From: Hymenobacter sediminis
GTDB lineage: Bacteria > Bacteroidota > Bacteroidia > Cytophagales > Hymenobacteraceae
Assembly (NCBI RefSeq): GCF_003231285.1
Contig: NZ_QKNS01000001.1
Location: 558,001 to 622,000, forward strand
DNA: 64,000 nucleotides
Reading direction: 5' to 3'
Part shown: positions 41,472 to 50,262 of the stretch, in pieces
How positions within the stretch are numbered: the first letter of the stretch is position 1
Layout: each line of letters starts with the position of its first letter
The notes under the pieces: generated by a model
Databases searched by the model: none
What the model saw: the letters and a program-made list of their open reading frames with translations, nothing else
What the model was told of the DNA's origin: nothing
Position numbers and translations under genes: made by a program

Positions 41472-43583
41472 ATGACGTTAAAGTTTACTGATTTCCTGCG
41501 GCAGAGTTTACGGATAGTGGGCCTAACGGTGAGCTTGGGTCTCGCGGGCTTGGCGGCGTCGAGAGCCGAGGGCTCCAAAAACCTGACGCCCGGTACCGGC
41601 ACGCGCGGCACGGCCACAGGTGTTAACAACTACATCGGGTACCTGCAACACAATGACAGAGGTAGCCAGGACAACTCCGCACAGTTTCTGAAGAAGGGCA
41701 GCCCTGCCACCGAGCGCATGTACGTGCGCATGAAGCCCGGCGAAACCCTGTATTTTGGGGTGCGGCGCATTCGCTCCAATGATGTTGATAATGGCCGGCT
41801 GCGGCTGGAGGTGAAATACCTTGATAACAACAACGTCATCCAGACAGGAGGGACGTACTTCCTCAATGCCCAAGGGGCCAGTTCGCAGGGGGGAATAAAC
41901 CTGGCGCCTAACCAGGCCGGACTTATCAATACGCCCGAGGAAGCGGCGGCCGGTCCGCGCTACGAGGCCGGGGCCAGCGGCCCCACTGCCGGCTACAACC
42001 CCCTGGTGTACACTCCGGCCGCCACCGCTCCGGAGCGCGACTACTGGGTGGAGTTTATGGAAGTAGATGCCAACGGCAGCGATGCAGGAATAGCCCAGCG
42101 CAAGTCGTGGTATGATATCTGGGATTTCACGGTGCGCGACGCGGCCGGGGAGAAACCGGGCCGCTTGTACTCCCAGCACTGGTCGTTTACGGCCGCTGGT
42201 GGCAACAACTCCCTGTCTTCGTCTTTTGCCCTTTACCCTCTCATCCCGAACCCAAACTTTGGCAACAACAGCTTCTTTGTAAAGCGCGTCAGCTACGCCG
42301 GCATCCAGCCGTTTGGGGTAATTCTGGTGGCTAACAGCGCGGGCACCACGGCCGCCGGCAACTTCAAGGCCAAGCGCAAAAGCCAGACGACCAACTTAGG
42401 CTACGCCGAGTACAAGCTGTTCGTCAACAACCCCGACCCTGCCATATACCCTACCTCTCCGCGGCCCACCAACCCTACGGTAACCACCAGCTGCGCCAAC
42501 GGCATCACCACCTTCACCCTGAAGGTTGATCAGGCCGGCTTTGGGGTAGTGTTTATTGATGGCGACCAGAACGGGCAATACGACCGGACCAAGGACCGGG
42601 TGCTGGAAAATAACACCGCCATCGGCGACAACGCTTTTGTGTGGGACGGCAAAACTGACAGTGGCGCGGCCATGAGCCAAACTAACCTGAGCGTGACGTT
42701 TTCCAGTGGGGTAGGGCCCGTGAACTTTCCCATCTGGGACTGTGAGCAAGCTCCTACCACCGGTATTTCGGTGCAGGATGTGCGCCCCGGCAACCAGGGT
42801 GCCCAGGACTATATTTTCTGGAACGACTCTTTGCTGGCGCCCAACTTCACGGCCCCGCTCATCAACCCCATCGGTACTAACACCGTTGCCACCAGCCACA
42901 AGTGGACCGCTAACCAAGGCGACGGACGGCTGGTAAACTCATACGCCGTAGGTCTGCTGGCCCGCGGCAACGCCATCCAGATTACCTACGACCCCACCAC
43001 GGCCTGCGCCACTACCCCTCCGGTAGTGCTGCAACCCCTGCCGGTGGAGTTGGTTCGCTTTGGGGCTGCCCTTCGCGGGCAAGCGGTAGCTGTGAGCTGG
43101 GAAACGGCACTGGAGCGCAACAGCGCCTATTTCACCGTAGAACGCAGCCTCAACGCCCGCTCCTTCGAGCCCATTGGGCGGGTAGCGGCTGCGGGCAACA
43201 GCACCGCCACGCGCCGCTACAGCTTCACCGATGACGAGCCGGCCGCAGGTACGGCGTACTACCGCCTCCACCAAGTAGATATAAACGGTGAGAGTGCATA
43301 CAGCCCCGTAGTGCCCGTGCTCAATACCGCTCCGCTGAGCGGGGTAGTGTACCCTAACCCTGTTACCTCAGAGCTGAACATCCGCCTGCGTACTCCGCTG
43401 TCCGGCCCCGTGTCTTTGCGCATCCTAGACGCTACCGGCCGGGTAGTGTGGCAGCAGCAGCGCCAGCTAGATACGCCTACCACCTTATTGCAGGTAGCGG
43501 CGGCTCAGTTGCCGGCGGCCCGTTGGTACGTGCTGCAAGTGCAAAGCACCACGGACCTGCTAGTGCAGCGCTTCCAAAAATAA
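41472..43583 (+). CDS. Secreted protein with T9SS C-terminal sorting tail
   Basis: The protein has 703 residues. An N-terminal signal peptide runs to about residue 32 (LGLAGLAASRAEG). The first ~520 residues form no family I can name. They include Gly/Asn-rich beta-type segments, two nearly invariant Trp-Asp motifs, and TFTLKVDQAGFGVVFIDGDQNGQYD, which resembles a calcium-binding loop. From about 527 a conserved module starts LPVELVRF with YFTVERS and YYRLHQVDINGES, as in the protein at 6429. A type IX sorting domain of ~75 residues ends it (VYPNPVTSELNIRL, final VQRFQK). Export through T9SS and surface exposure are likely. Confidence 0.82.
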   Translation: MTLKFTDFLRQSLRIVGLTVSLGLAGLAASRAEGSKNLTPGTGTRGTATGVNNYIGYLQHNDRGSQDNSAQFLKKGSPATERMYVRMKPGETLYFGVRRIRSNDVDNGRLRLEVKYLDNNNVIQTGGTYFLNAQGASSQGGINLAPNQAGLINTPEEAAAGPRYEAGASGPTAGYNPLVYTPAATAPERDYWVEFMEVDANGSDAGIAQRKSWYDIWDFTVRDAAGEKPGRLYSQHWSFTAAGGNNSLSSSFALYPLIPNPNFGNNSFFVKRVSYAGIQPFGVILVANSAGTTAAGNFKAKRKSQTTNLGYAEYKLFVNNPDPAIYPTSPRPTNPTVTTSCANGITTFTLKVDQAGFGVVFIDGDQNGQYDRTKDRVLENNTAIGDNAFVWDGKTDSGAAMSQTNLSVTFSSGVGPVNFPIWDCEQAPTTGISVQDVRPGNQGAQDYIFWNDSLLAPNFTAPLINPIGTNTVATSHKWTANQGDGRLVNSYAVGLLARGNAIQITYDPTTACATTPPVVLQPLPVELVRFGAALRGQAVAVSWETALERNSAYFTVERSLNARSFEPIGRVAAAGNSTATRRYSFTDDEPAAGTAYYRLHQVDINGESAYSPVVPVLNTAPLSGVVYPNPVTSELNIRLRTPLSGPVSLRILDATGRVVWQQQRQLDTPTTLLQVAAAQLPAARWYVLQVQSTTDLLVQRFQK

Positions 43584-43606
43584 CTTCCCTACCCCTTCCA
43601 TAAGGT

Positions 43607-43640
43607 GCAAAGCCGCTCCTGGTTGCAGGGGCGGCTTTGC
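43607..43640 (+). terminator. Terminator of the T9SS gene at 41472
   Basis: GCAAAGCCGC (43607-43616) pairs with GCGGCTTTGC (43631-43640), with inner CC/GG pairs. It lies 23 bp after the stop codon. Confidence 0.8.
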
Positions 43641-43736
43641 CGTTGGCGGCTGTACGAAATGGATGGGCTGCGCTTAGGCTGCAGATCAGGGTCTTACTAA
43701 TTATGCTGCCCATTGTTGAGGAAGGCCAGCACGAAA

Positions 43737-43763
43737 AAAGCCTGCCCATTCGGGCAGGCCTTT
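43737..43763 (-). terminator. Terminator of the M43 protease gene
   Basis: CCTGCCC/GGGCAGG with loop ATTC is flanked by A-run and T-run (43737-43763). On the minus strand it ends in TTTTTTCG, 27 bp behind the stop at 43790. Confidence 0.85.
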
Positions 43764-43789
43764 GCGTAGGTTTGAGGGGGTAGGGTTGC

Positions 43790-45511
43790 TTATTGTTTCA
43801 CGAAGCGCTGGTGCGACACCTGTTGCCCATCGGTGATGCGCAGGGTGTACACGCCTTTAGCCAAGTGGCCGATGTTGAGCAGGTTGCCATCGAAGGTAAT
43901 CTGCTTCATTTCGGCGCCCCGCAGGTCATACACCTTTACCGATACGGTAGCGGCGTTTGTGGCAGCAGGAACTTCAATGTTAAGCACATCGGTAGCTGGG
44001 TTCGGGAAGACGCGGTAACCGGCCGCCTCCGCCGTTTGGCCCGACTGACGCGCCGCGCCGCCTGTGATGGTAAGGGTGTAATCTTCGGTTTCGCCGTAGC
44101 TGTAGCTGTTGCAGCTCATTGTGGCCGAGGCGTCGCTCATAACGATGCGCAGGCGGGTAGCGCCGGTTTTGGCCGTGGCAGGCACCGTGAACGTGCTGGT
44201 GAGTGTGCTGGCCGAGGAAGAGCTGCGGCTGGCTACCAACTCGCCCGAATCCGTGAAGTCACCATCTTGGTTATAATCGATGTACACTTTCCAGTACTCC
44301 GTGTAAGCCGACGATGCGTAGCCAGCCGAGTAGCTGATGGTTTGCGAGGAGCCAGCCGTTACCGTGGTAGCCGAAGCGGTACCATCGTAGTAGCCTGCGT
44401 TGGCACCCGAGGTCCGGCTGATGGAACCCAGCTGCACCAGATCAATCCATTCATACGATGTGTTATTGCCTTTAGAAGCGCAATAAGTAGGTGTAGTGGG
44501 GGTAGGGGTAGGCGTGGGGGTAGTGCCGCCCGGAGCCGTACCTCCGTCAGAGGTTGTCAGCGAAGCGCGGGCCCCACCTGCGGCAAACAGTGCGTTCATG
44601 CGCGCCGACTGGCCGTTGGAGAACATGTACATGCAGGCGTCGTCCACGTAGTCCATGTAGTTCATGAACATGTCGCCGTTCGGGCCGTTGGAGCAGGTTA
44701 CTTTCGGGAAGGAGGGGCAGCTGTAATTGCTCGTTTGCTGAGTGGGCGTATCCGCTACCAAGTCGTTGCCGCAGCTGGCGTCGCCCCAGATGTGGCGCAG
44801 GTTCAGCCAGTGGCCTACCTCGTGGGTTGCCGTGCGGCCCAGGTTAAACGGGGCCGAAGCAGAGCCGCCGCGCCCAAACGCCGAGGTCAGGATTACAACC
44901 CCATCGGTGCTGGCCGCGCCACCCGGAAACTGCGCGTAGCCCAAAATGCCGCCGGAAAGATTGCACACCCACAGGTTCAGGTACTTGCTGGCATCCCAGG
45001 CGTCGAGGCCACCGGTGCTGGCCTTCTTCATCGCATCGTTCGTGCCCCAGCTCGTTTTGTTCGTTGATTTCCGCTCGATACCGGTGGTAGCAGCGCCCGT
45101 GGGGGTGCGCTTGGCCAGCACAAACTGAATGTTGGGGTTAGCTGCCAGGCCAGCAAAGGCCGCTGGCGTTTTGCTCACGTCGGCGTTGGTTTTGCTGAAG
45201 TCCTCGTTCAGTACCGCAATCTGCGACTGAATCTGGGCGTCAGAAATGTTCTGGGCCGAGGTGTTGTACAGCACGTGCACTACCACCGGAATGGTAATAA
45301 CAGCGGTGGTGCGCTTGGCAGCCGATTTGCTGACAAACTGCTGGGTTTGGCCTTCAATAGCCGAAATGCGCTGGGCCAAGGCCGGATCGGCGGCAACCTG
45401 GGCGGCCAGGTTTTCCATGGTGGCGCACTGACGTACTGTCTGAGCATCAGCAGTAAGCGTGGCTCCCAGCCCAAGGCAGGCCAGGGCCATTGCGTAAATA
45501 GTTTTTTTCAT
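43790..45511 (-). CDS. M43 (pappalysin-like) zinc metalloprotease with GEVED domain and T9SS tail
   Basis: The protein has 573 residues from the ATG at 45511 (the frame start at 45601 gives a poor N-terminus). The signal peptide ends near ADAQ (about 24). The metzincin site [11 protein letters not shown] (230-240) binds zinc through three His with Glu231 as base, and MNYMDY (283-288) gives the Met-turn. A Pro/Thr linker follows (TPTPTPTPT). Next is a GEVED-like domain (about 380-490, with [11 protein letters not shown] and [11 protein letters not shown]). The last ~75 residues are a T9SS sorting domain ([13 protein letters not shown]). It is an exported peptidase, probably acting on extracellular or surface protein. 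All catalytic residues are present. Confidence 0.93.
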   Translation of the reverse strand: MKKTIYAMALACLGLGATLTADAQTVRQCATMENLAAQVAADPALAQRISAIEGQTQQFVSKSAAKRTTAVITIPVVVHVLYNTSAQNISDAQIQSQIAVLNEDFSKTNADVSKTPAAFAGLAANPNIQFVLAKRTPTGAATTGIERKSTNKTSWGTNDAMKKASTGGLDAWDASKYLNLWVCNLSGGILGYAQFPGGAASTDGVVILTSAFGRGGSASAPFNLGRTATHEVGHWLNLRHIWGDASCGNDLVADTPTQQTSNYSCPSFPKVTCSNGPNGDMFMNYMDYVDDACMYMFSNGQSARMNALFAAGGARASLTTSDGGTAPGGTTPTPTPTPTTPTYCASKGNNTSYEWIDLVQLGSISRTSGANAGYYDGTASATTVTAGSSQTISYSAGYASSAYTEYWKVYIDYNQDGDFTDSGELVASRSSSSASTLTSTFTVPATAKTGATRLRIVMSDASATMSCNSYSYGETEDYTLTITGGAARQSGQTAEAAGYRVFPNPATDVLNIEVPAATNAATVSVKVYDLRGAEMKQITFDGNLLNIGHLAKGVYTLRITDGQQVSHQRFVKQ

Positions 45512-45905
45512 AGAACGTGTTTTGGTTGTGGAAAAAAGAGGACAGGACGGAAAACGTAAAACGCGGTGTTGGGTTGTGGAAAAGAGAAGCAAGGGTGCCA
45601 AATTATTGAAAATATTTTAATCATAAGATCAATAATTTGTAAATATCATTTAGGGTGAGCTTCTAAGCTTCTCCCATTTTGAATTGGATTATCCAATACA
45701 GATAAATCCTGGCCCACCAGGGAAGTCATTGATTTCGTTTACTATGACAGCTATTCTGTGAGCATAGCTTAACCGGACGGCACAGGGTGTCAAGCTGTTT
45801 TCAAAATGAAACGGCAACGCTACCTGTCGCCTGCTTACTCGCTCCAGAATGCACCTGGGCCAAGCGGTAAAAGATGTGAAGCTTACCCGCGGAAAGGGCA
45901 CAAAA
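45512..45905. other. Intergenic region upstream of the M43 protease gene
   Basis: About 390 bp lie between hflX (stop 45957) and the M43 ATG at 45511. The AT-rich stretch 45600-45690 probably holds the protease promoter, but no exact TAnnTTTG box was found. No gene is seen. Confidence 0.6.
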
Positions 45906-45938
45906 AAACGCCCGACTTACGAGGTAAGTCGGGCGTTT
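45906..45938 (-). terminator. Perfect 15-bp terminator behind hflX
   Basis: AAACGCCCGACTTAC (45906-45920) and its complement (45924-45938) enclose GAG, with a T-run on the minus strand. It starts 19 bp behind the hflX stop. Confidence 0.9.
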
Positions 45939-45956
45939 GCGGAGGAGTAGCAGCCG

Positions 45957-47294
45957 TTAGAATTCTGAATCTTCGGGCTGTATGGGCTGCACGGAGGGGT
46001 AGCGCTCCTGATACAGTGCCGATACGTTGCGCACAAGCAGGGCCCGCAACTCGTCGATATTTTCGCGCTCCTGCGCCGAAATAAAGATAACCGGGTCGTG
46101 GAGTTTGGCCATGTAGGTTGCCTTCAACTGCTCCAGCGTGGGGCGCGGGGCCGGGCCTTCCTCATCGGTATTCATCTCCTCGAAGCCACCGTGGTGCTCT
46201 ACGGTTGGCTCCTGGGTGTACTGGTCAATCTTATTGAACACCAGCAGCATGGGCTTGTCGGCGGCTTCAATGTCCTTGAGAGTCTCGTTGACTACCGCAA
46301 TCTGCTCTTCAAACGTGGGGTGCGAAATATCCACTACGTGCACCAGTAGGTCGGCCTCCCGGATTTCGTCCAGGGTGCTCTTGAAGCTCTCAATCAGGCG
46401 GGTAGGCAGCTTCCGGATAAACCCTACCGTGTCAGACAGCAGGAAGGGTAGCGTATCGAGCACTACTTTGCGCACGGTAGAGTCGACGGTGGCAAACAGC
46501 TTGTTTTCAGCAAACACCTCGGCCCGGCTCAGCAGGTTCATGATGGTGCTTTTGCCTACGTTGGTGTAGCCTACCAAAGCCACCCGCACAACGCCGGTGC
46601 GGGTTTTGCGTTGGGTATGGCTTTGCTTATCAAGCTCCTTGAGGCGGTCTTTCAGGAAGGCTATCCGGTCGCGTACTACGCGGCGGTCAGTTTCAATTTC
46701 CGTTTCACCCGGACCACGCTGGGCTACGCCGCCACCGCGCTGCTTGTCCAAGTGAGTCCAGAGGCCGGTGAGGCGTGGCAACAGGTACTGGTACTGGGCC
46801 AGCTCCACCTGGGCGCGGGCCGTGGCTGTTTTGGCTCGTTGCGCGAAAATATCAATGATGAGCAGAGAGCGGTCCACGATTTTGACCTTCAGTTCGGCCT
46901 CCAGGTTACGCAGCTGGGAAGGCGAGAGGTCATCGTCGAAAATGACCATGCTGGCATTGGTGTGCTGCACGTAAGCCTTGATTTCCTCAAGCTTACCCTC
47001 ACCCACAAACGTGCGGATATCAGGCTTTTCGAGGCGCTGCACAAAGCGTTTGGTAACGGTAGCGCCGGCCGTTTCAGCCAGGAAAGCCAACTCATCGAGG
47101 TATTCCTGGGTGCGGGCATCGGCCTGGCGCTTGTCGGGCACAGCTACCAGTACAGCGGTTTCCTCTTCGGAGGTGGTTTCGTAAGTAGCGTCTTTGTTGC
47201 CCTTTGCCAGAATGCGGCCGGCCCGGCCTTTCACGGTATCGAAGGAGCCGGGGTGGCGGGTGCTATTCTGGCGGCGTTTAGATTCTTTGGCCAT
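45957..47294 (-). CDS. hflX: GTPase HflX
   Basis: The protein has 445 residues. An N-terminal charged extension (about 1-40) precedes the HflX N-domain (VGEGKLEEIKAYV, then FDDDLSPSQLRNLE) and the linker helices with RGGGVAQRGPGETEIETDRR. The GTPase domain holds G1 GYTNVGKST, G3 DTVGFIRKLP and G4 NKID. The C-terminal arm ends in an acidic tail. Known HflX proteins bind ribosomes and can split stalled 70S under stress. It is cytoplasmic. It follows the SirB-cytochrome gene by 49 bp on the same strand, so the two may be co-transcribed although their functions do not suggest a link. Confidence 0.95.
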   Translation of the reverse strand: MAKESKRRQNSTRHPGSFDTVKGRAGRILAKGNKDATYETTSEEETAVLVAVPDKRQADARTQEYLDELAFLAETAGATVTKRFVQRLEKPDIRTFVGEGKLEEIKAYVQHTNASMVIFDDDLSPSQLRNLEAELKVKIVDRSLLIIDIFAQRAKTATARAQVELAQYQYLLPRLTGLWTHLDKQRGGGVAQRGPGETEIETDRRVVRDRIAFLKDRLKELDKQSHTQRKTRTGVVRVALVGYTNVGKSTIMNLLSRAEVFAENKLFATVDSTVRKVVLDTLPFLLSDTVGFIRKLPTRLIESFKSTLDEIREADLLVHVVDISHPTFEEQIAVVNETLKDIEAADKPMLLVFNKIDQYTQEPTVEHHGGFEEMNTDEEGPAPRPTLEQLKATYMAKLHDPVIFISAQERENIDELRALLVRNVSALYQERYPSVQPIQPEDSEF

Positions 47295-47343
47295 AGTGGG
47301 AAAGGTAAGGGGCCGGGTAAGCGGCAGGTAAGTACGGGCAGGC

Positions 47344-48132
47344 TTACTTCAGGGTAAGGGAGTAAGCCGCTACCTGCTGAATCTGCTCTTCGGTGAGTTG
47401 GTCTTTGAAGCCGGGCATCTTGCCCAGGCCGTTGGTTACCATGTACACGCGGCCCGTGGTGTTCAGGTTGCTTTTGCTGAGGTCGTGGGCGCCGTTGAGG
47501 CCCAGCTTACCATCGTGGCCGTGGCACACGGCGCAGCGTTGGGTAAACAGTGTTTTGCCCGCAATTAGTGCCTGGTTAGCTCCGGCATCGGCGGGTGGCA
47601 CTTCGGCAGCTGCGGCCAGGGTAGCCGAATCGGTTGCAGATAGCCCCGTGGTAGCCAGGGTCGTATCAACGGGGGTAGCCGCTTCCGGGGTGGGCGTGGC
47701 CTCGGCCAAGCCGGGCGCGTTGGCGTAGCCGGTGCTAGTGGTTACCTGGCCCGGTACAGCAGGCTTCCGCAAGGCTAGCGAACCAGTTTCTGATACTCCA
47801 TACACGTAGAGAAAGCCGATAAATGTGAGAACTACACCTGGCTTAAATTGGCGCCGCATGGCAGCAATAGCCAGGGGTAGGAGTACTATCACCAGGCCCA
47901 GCTTCACCCAGAGCCACCCCGGCGCACTGCCCGGCAGCGTCGCCAGCAGTGCCCCACCGGAAACCAGAATCAGCAGGCCCAGCACCGAATCTACGACGCG
48001 AGTACGGGCCCGCAGGGTACGTAGGGTCTCGAGGCGGCCGGAGAGCAGCAGCCCCGCTTTCAAGGCATAGAATAGCAAAAACGCCAGTACCACCACCAGG
48101 TGCAGGCGCAGTAAAAAAGGAAAAGCAGCCAT
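47344..48132 (-). CDS. SirB-like membrane protein fused to cytochrome c
   Basis: The protein has 262 residues from the ATG at 48132. The frame is open to 48255, but those 41 residues lack a signal and lie in the promoter. The N-terminal half (about 8-118) has four hydrophobic segments and resembles SirB-type integral membrane proteins (LHLVVVLAFLLFYALKAG, then DSVLGLLILVSGG). A low-complexity Ala/Thr/Pro linker (about 125-180) leads to a class I cytochrome c domain with heme motif CAVCH (200-204) and a likely distal ligand Met in GKMPGF (near 239). The cytochrome should lie in the periplasm. Its redox partner is unknown. Confidence 0.82.
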   Translation of the reverse strand: MAAFPFLLRLHLVVVLAFLLFYALKAGLLLSGRLETLRTLRARTRVVDSVLGLLILVSGGALLATLPGSAPGWLWVKLGLVIVLLPLAIAAMRRQFKPGVVLTFIGFLYVYGVSETGSLALRKPAVPGQVTTSTGYANAPGLAEATPTPEAATPVDTTLATTGLSATDSATLAAAAEVPPADAGANQALIAGKTLFTQRCAVCHGHDGKLGLNGAHDLSKSNLNTTGRVYMVTNGLGKMPGFKDQLTEEQIQQVAAYSLTLK

Positions 48133-48139
48133 AGACGGA

Positions 48140-48147
48140 CAAAGATA
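48140..48147 (-). promoter_or_regulatory. TATCTTTG -7 box directly before the SirB-cytochrome start
   Basis: This is an exact TAnnTTTG box on the minus strand, 7 bp from the ATG at 48132. TTG at 48166-48164 is 16 bp further upstream. The mRNA would be leaderless or nearly so, or the true start could lie further downstream. Confidence 0.4.
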
Positions 48148-48242
48148 GGTGCTGCCAGGCAGGCAAGAGGGGTTGGGCCGCCAGTAAGGGGTAGGCGCGT
48201 AGGATTTATACAAGGCAGTAGAACCCGGCCGCGTAGCCCTCG

Positions 48243-48250
48243 TACCTTTG
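48243..48250 (+). promoter_or_regulatory. TACCTTTG -7 box of the glycosyltransferase gene
   Basis: This is an exact TAnnTTTG match on the plus strand, 31 bp before the ATG at 48282. The leader would be about 25 nt. No clear -33 element. Confidence 0.45.
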
Positions 48251-48281
48251 CTCACTCTTATCGGCTCCTCACCTCCCTAGA

Positions 48282-49412
48282 ATGCGCGTTGCCATTGTTA
48301 TTAATACCAGCTGGAACATCTGGAACTTCCGGCGCAGTCTGGTGAAAGCCCTGCAGGCCGCCGGCCACGAGGTGCTGGCCATTGCCCCCCCTGATGATTA
48401 CTCGGCGCGCCTGGAAACTGAGTTGGGCTGCCGCTACGTGCCCATCCTGATGGAGAACAAAGGCACCAACCCCGTAAAAGACGCTCAGCTCACGCGTCGT
48501 TTCTACCGCATCTACCGCCGCGAGCGGCCCGATGTGGTGCTGCATTACACCATCAAGCCCAACATTTACGGCACCATTGCCGCCAAGCTGGCGGGCATCC
48601 CGAGCGTGAATAACGTATCGGGCCTGGGTACGGTATTTATCGTCAAGAACTTCGTGAGCCGGGTGGCGCTGGGCCTCTACCGCTTCGCGTTCAAATTCCC
48701 GAAGCGGGTATTTTTTCAGAACGACGATGACCGCCAGCTGTTTCTGCAGCACGGGCTGGTAGATAAGCGCGTAACCGATGTGTTGCCCGGCTCTGGCATT
48801 GATACCCACCGCTTCCGGCCCGCCTCCGTGTTCGAGCGCCACGAGCCCTTTACCTTCCTCATGATTGCCCGCGTGCTGTATGAGAAAGGCGTAGAAGAAT
48901 ACTTTGAGGCCGCCCGGTTGGTGCGCGAAGCCGCGCCCGGCACCCGCATACAATTGCTCGGCGGTATTGATGAAAGCGGAGGGGTAGGCGTAAAGCGGGC
49001 CGTGTTTGAGCAGTGGCTACAGGCCGGCAACGTGGAGTACCTGGGTACCTCTGACGACGTAGCCGCCCACATCCGCCTGGCCGACTGCGTGGTGCTGCCT
49101 TCCTACCGCGAGGGTACCCCCAAAACCCTGCTCGAAGCTGCCGCCATGGGCAAGCCTATTGTAACCACCGATGTGCCAGGCTGCCGCGAAACCGTAGTGG
49201 ACGGCCAGAATGGGCTGCTCTGCGAGGTGCGCAACGCCAGCGACTTGGCCGACAAGATGCTGCGCGTGCTACAGCTGCCAGCTACTGAGCTGGAACTGAT
49301 GGGCCGAGCCGGCCGACGTTTGGCGGAACAGAAGTTCGATGAGCGCATCGTGCTGGACAAGTATCTGAATATTGTGCAGGAAGTAACCGGTAATAGCACA
49401 AACCGCTCGTAA
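48282..49412 (+). CDS. Glycosyltransferase family 4 protein
   Basis: The protein has 376 residues with a GT-B fold. The N-terminal Rossmann half begins RVAIVINTSWNIWNFRRSL. HYTIKPNIYGTIAAKLAGIP and NNVSGLGTVF are typical of PglA/EpsD-like family 4 transferases that add hexosamine-type sugars to lipid-linked oligosaccharides. The C-terminal half shows the nucleotide-sugar motif EGTPKTLLEAAAMGKPIVTTDVPGC, with the conserved Glu pair. It should act in the cytoplasm or at the inner membrane face in surface polysaccharide synthesis. rfbC follows 49 bp later on the same strand, which fits that role. The sugar is not known. Confidence 0.9.
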   Translation: MRVAIVINTSWNIWNFRRSLVKALQAAGHEVLAIAPPDDYSARLETELGCRYVPILMENKGTNPVKDAQLTRRFYRIYRRERPDVVLHYTIKPNIYGTIAAKLAGIPSVNNVSGLGTVFIVKNFVSRVALGLYRFAFKFPKRVFFQNDDDRQLFLQHGLVDKRVTDVLPGSGIDTHRFRPASVFERHEPFTFLMIARVLYEKGVEEYFEAARLVREAAPGTRIQLLGGIDESGGVGVKRAVFEQWLQAGNVEYLGTSDDVAAHIRLADCVVLPSYREGTPKTLLEAAAMGKPIVTTDVPGCRETVVDGQNGLLCEVRNASDLADKMLRVLQLPATELELMGRAGRRLAEQKFDERIVLDKYLNIVQEVTGNSTNRS

Positions 49413-49461
49413 TTATATCTAATTTGCGGCGGCAGACTGCTTTATCACTAATCGATATTAC

Positions 49462-50004
49462 ATGGAGTTCAAGTACTTTGATATTCAAGGGGTGGTGGAA
49501 ATACTGCCTCGGGTTTTCGGCGACGCTCGCGGGGCTTTCTTTGAGTCGTTCAGCGCTCAGAAAATGACCGAAGCCGGCATTATCGGTGAGTGGGTGCAGG
49601 ATAACCAGTCGCGCTCCGACCGGGGGGTAGTGCGTGGTCTGCACTTCCAGAAGCCACCTTTCACCCAGGCCAAGCTGGTACGCGTAGCCCAGGGCTGCGC
49701 CCTAGATGTGATAGTAGATATCCGCAAGGATTCACCTACTTACGGCCAACACATTATGGTAGAGCTAGACTCGGAGCGCTACAACATGCTGTACGTGCCC
49801 CCGGGGTTTGCCCACGGCTTCACGGCCCTGGAAGACAATACCCTTTTCCTCTACAAGTGCACCAACTACTACGCCCCACAATCTGAAGGCGGCCTGCTCT
49901 GGAACGACCCGGCCTTGGCCATTCAATGGGGGGTAGAAAATGCCACCGTATCCGCTAAAGACCAGGTGCTGCCTACCCTCGCAGAGTTCGAAAGCCCCTT
50001 CTAG
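49462..50004 (+). CDS. rfbC: dTDP-4-dehydrorhamnose 3,5-epimerase
   Basis: The protein has 180 residues, cupin fold. It makes dTDP-4-dehydro-L-rhamnose, a precursor of rhamnose in surface polysaccharide. Family residues are visible: FFESFS near the N-terminus, QDNQSRSDRGVVRGLHFQ with catalytic His, VIVDIRKDSPTYG, and YVPPGFAHGF with FLYKCTNYY. The genes rfbA, rfbB and rfbD are not in the window. It lies 49 bp after a family 4 glycosyltransferase gene, probably in one operon. Confidence 0.95.
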   Translation: MEFKYFDIQGVVEILPRVFGDARGAFFESFSAQKMTEAGIIGEWVQDNQSRSDRGVVRGLHFQKPPFTQAKLVRVAQGCALDVIVDIRKDSPTYGQHIMVELDSERYNMLYVPPGFAHGFTALEDNTLFLYKCTNYYAPQSEGGLLWNDPALAIQWGVENATVSAKDQVLPTLAEFESPF

Positions 50005-50099
50005 GTCAAGCAGGGGGGGATATTTTAGCGGCGCCAGCAGCTCGGTTTGTCTGATAGCCCTTTGGGTCAGCATATCGATAGAAGGCTAGGAATGAAACA

Positions 50100-50163
50100 C
50101 ACAAAGCCCTAGCGGGGCGACACTAATTGTTTAACAGTGGTGTCGCCCCGCTAGGGCTTTGTG
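50100..50163. terminator. Perfect 24-bp hairpin behind rfbC
   Basis: The arms 50100-50123 and 50140-50163 are exact inverted copies with a 16-nt loop. It is 96 bp after the rfbC stop and about 100 bp from the convergent murF stop. Symmetry suggests bidirectional action. Confidence 0.85.
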
Positions 50164-50262
50164 CTGCGAAGAGGGGTAGGAGGCTACTGATGTACTGCAG
50201 TTTTAAGACTGTGTACAGCCGGCTCCGTCAGAGCGTCAAACTCACCATCTCACTTCTTAAGC

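Noticed and set aside
44490..44530. Tandem GGGGTAG-type repeat in the M43 gene
   Set aside because: It encodes the TPTPTPT linker of the protease and is explained by coding sequence, although it adds to the GGGGTAG count.
43793..45067. 424-codon plus-strand frame antisense to the M43 protease
   Set aside because: The minus-strand protease frame has [11 protein letters not shown] and a sorting tail; the antisense frame is Arg/Gly-rich shadow.
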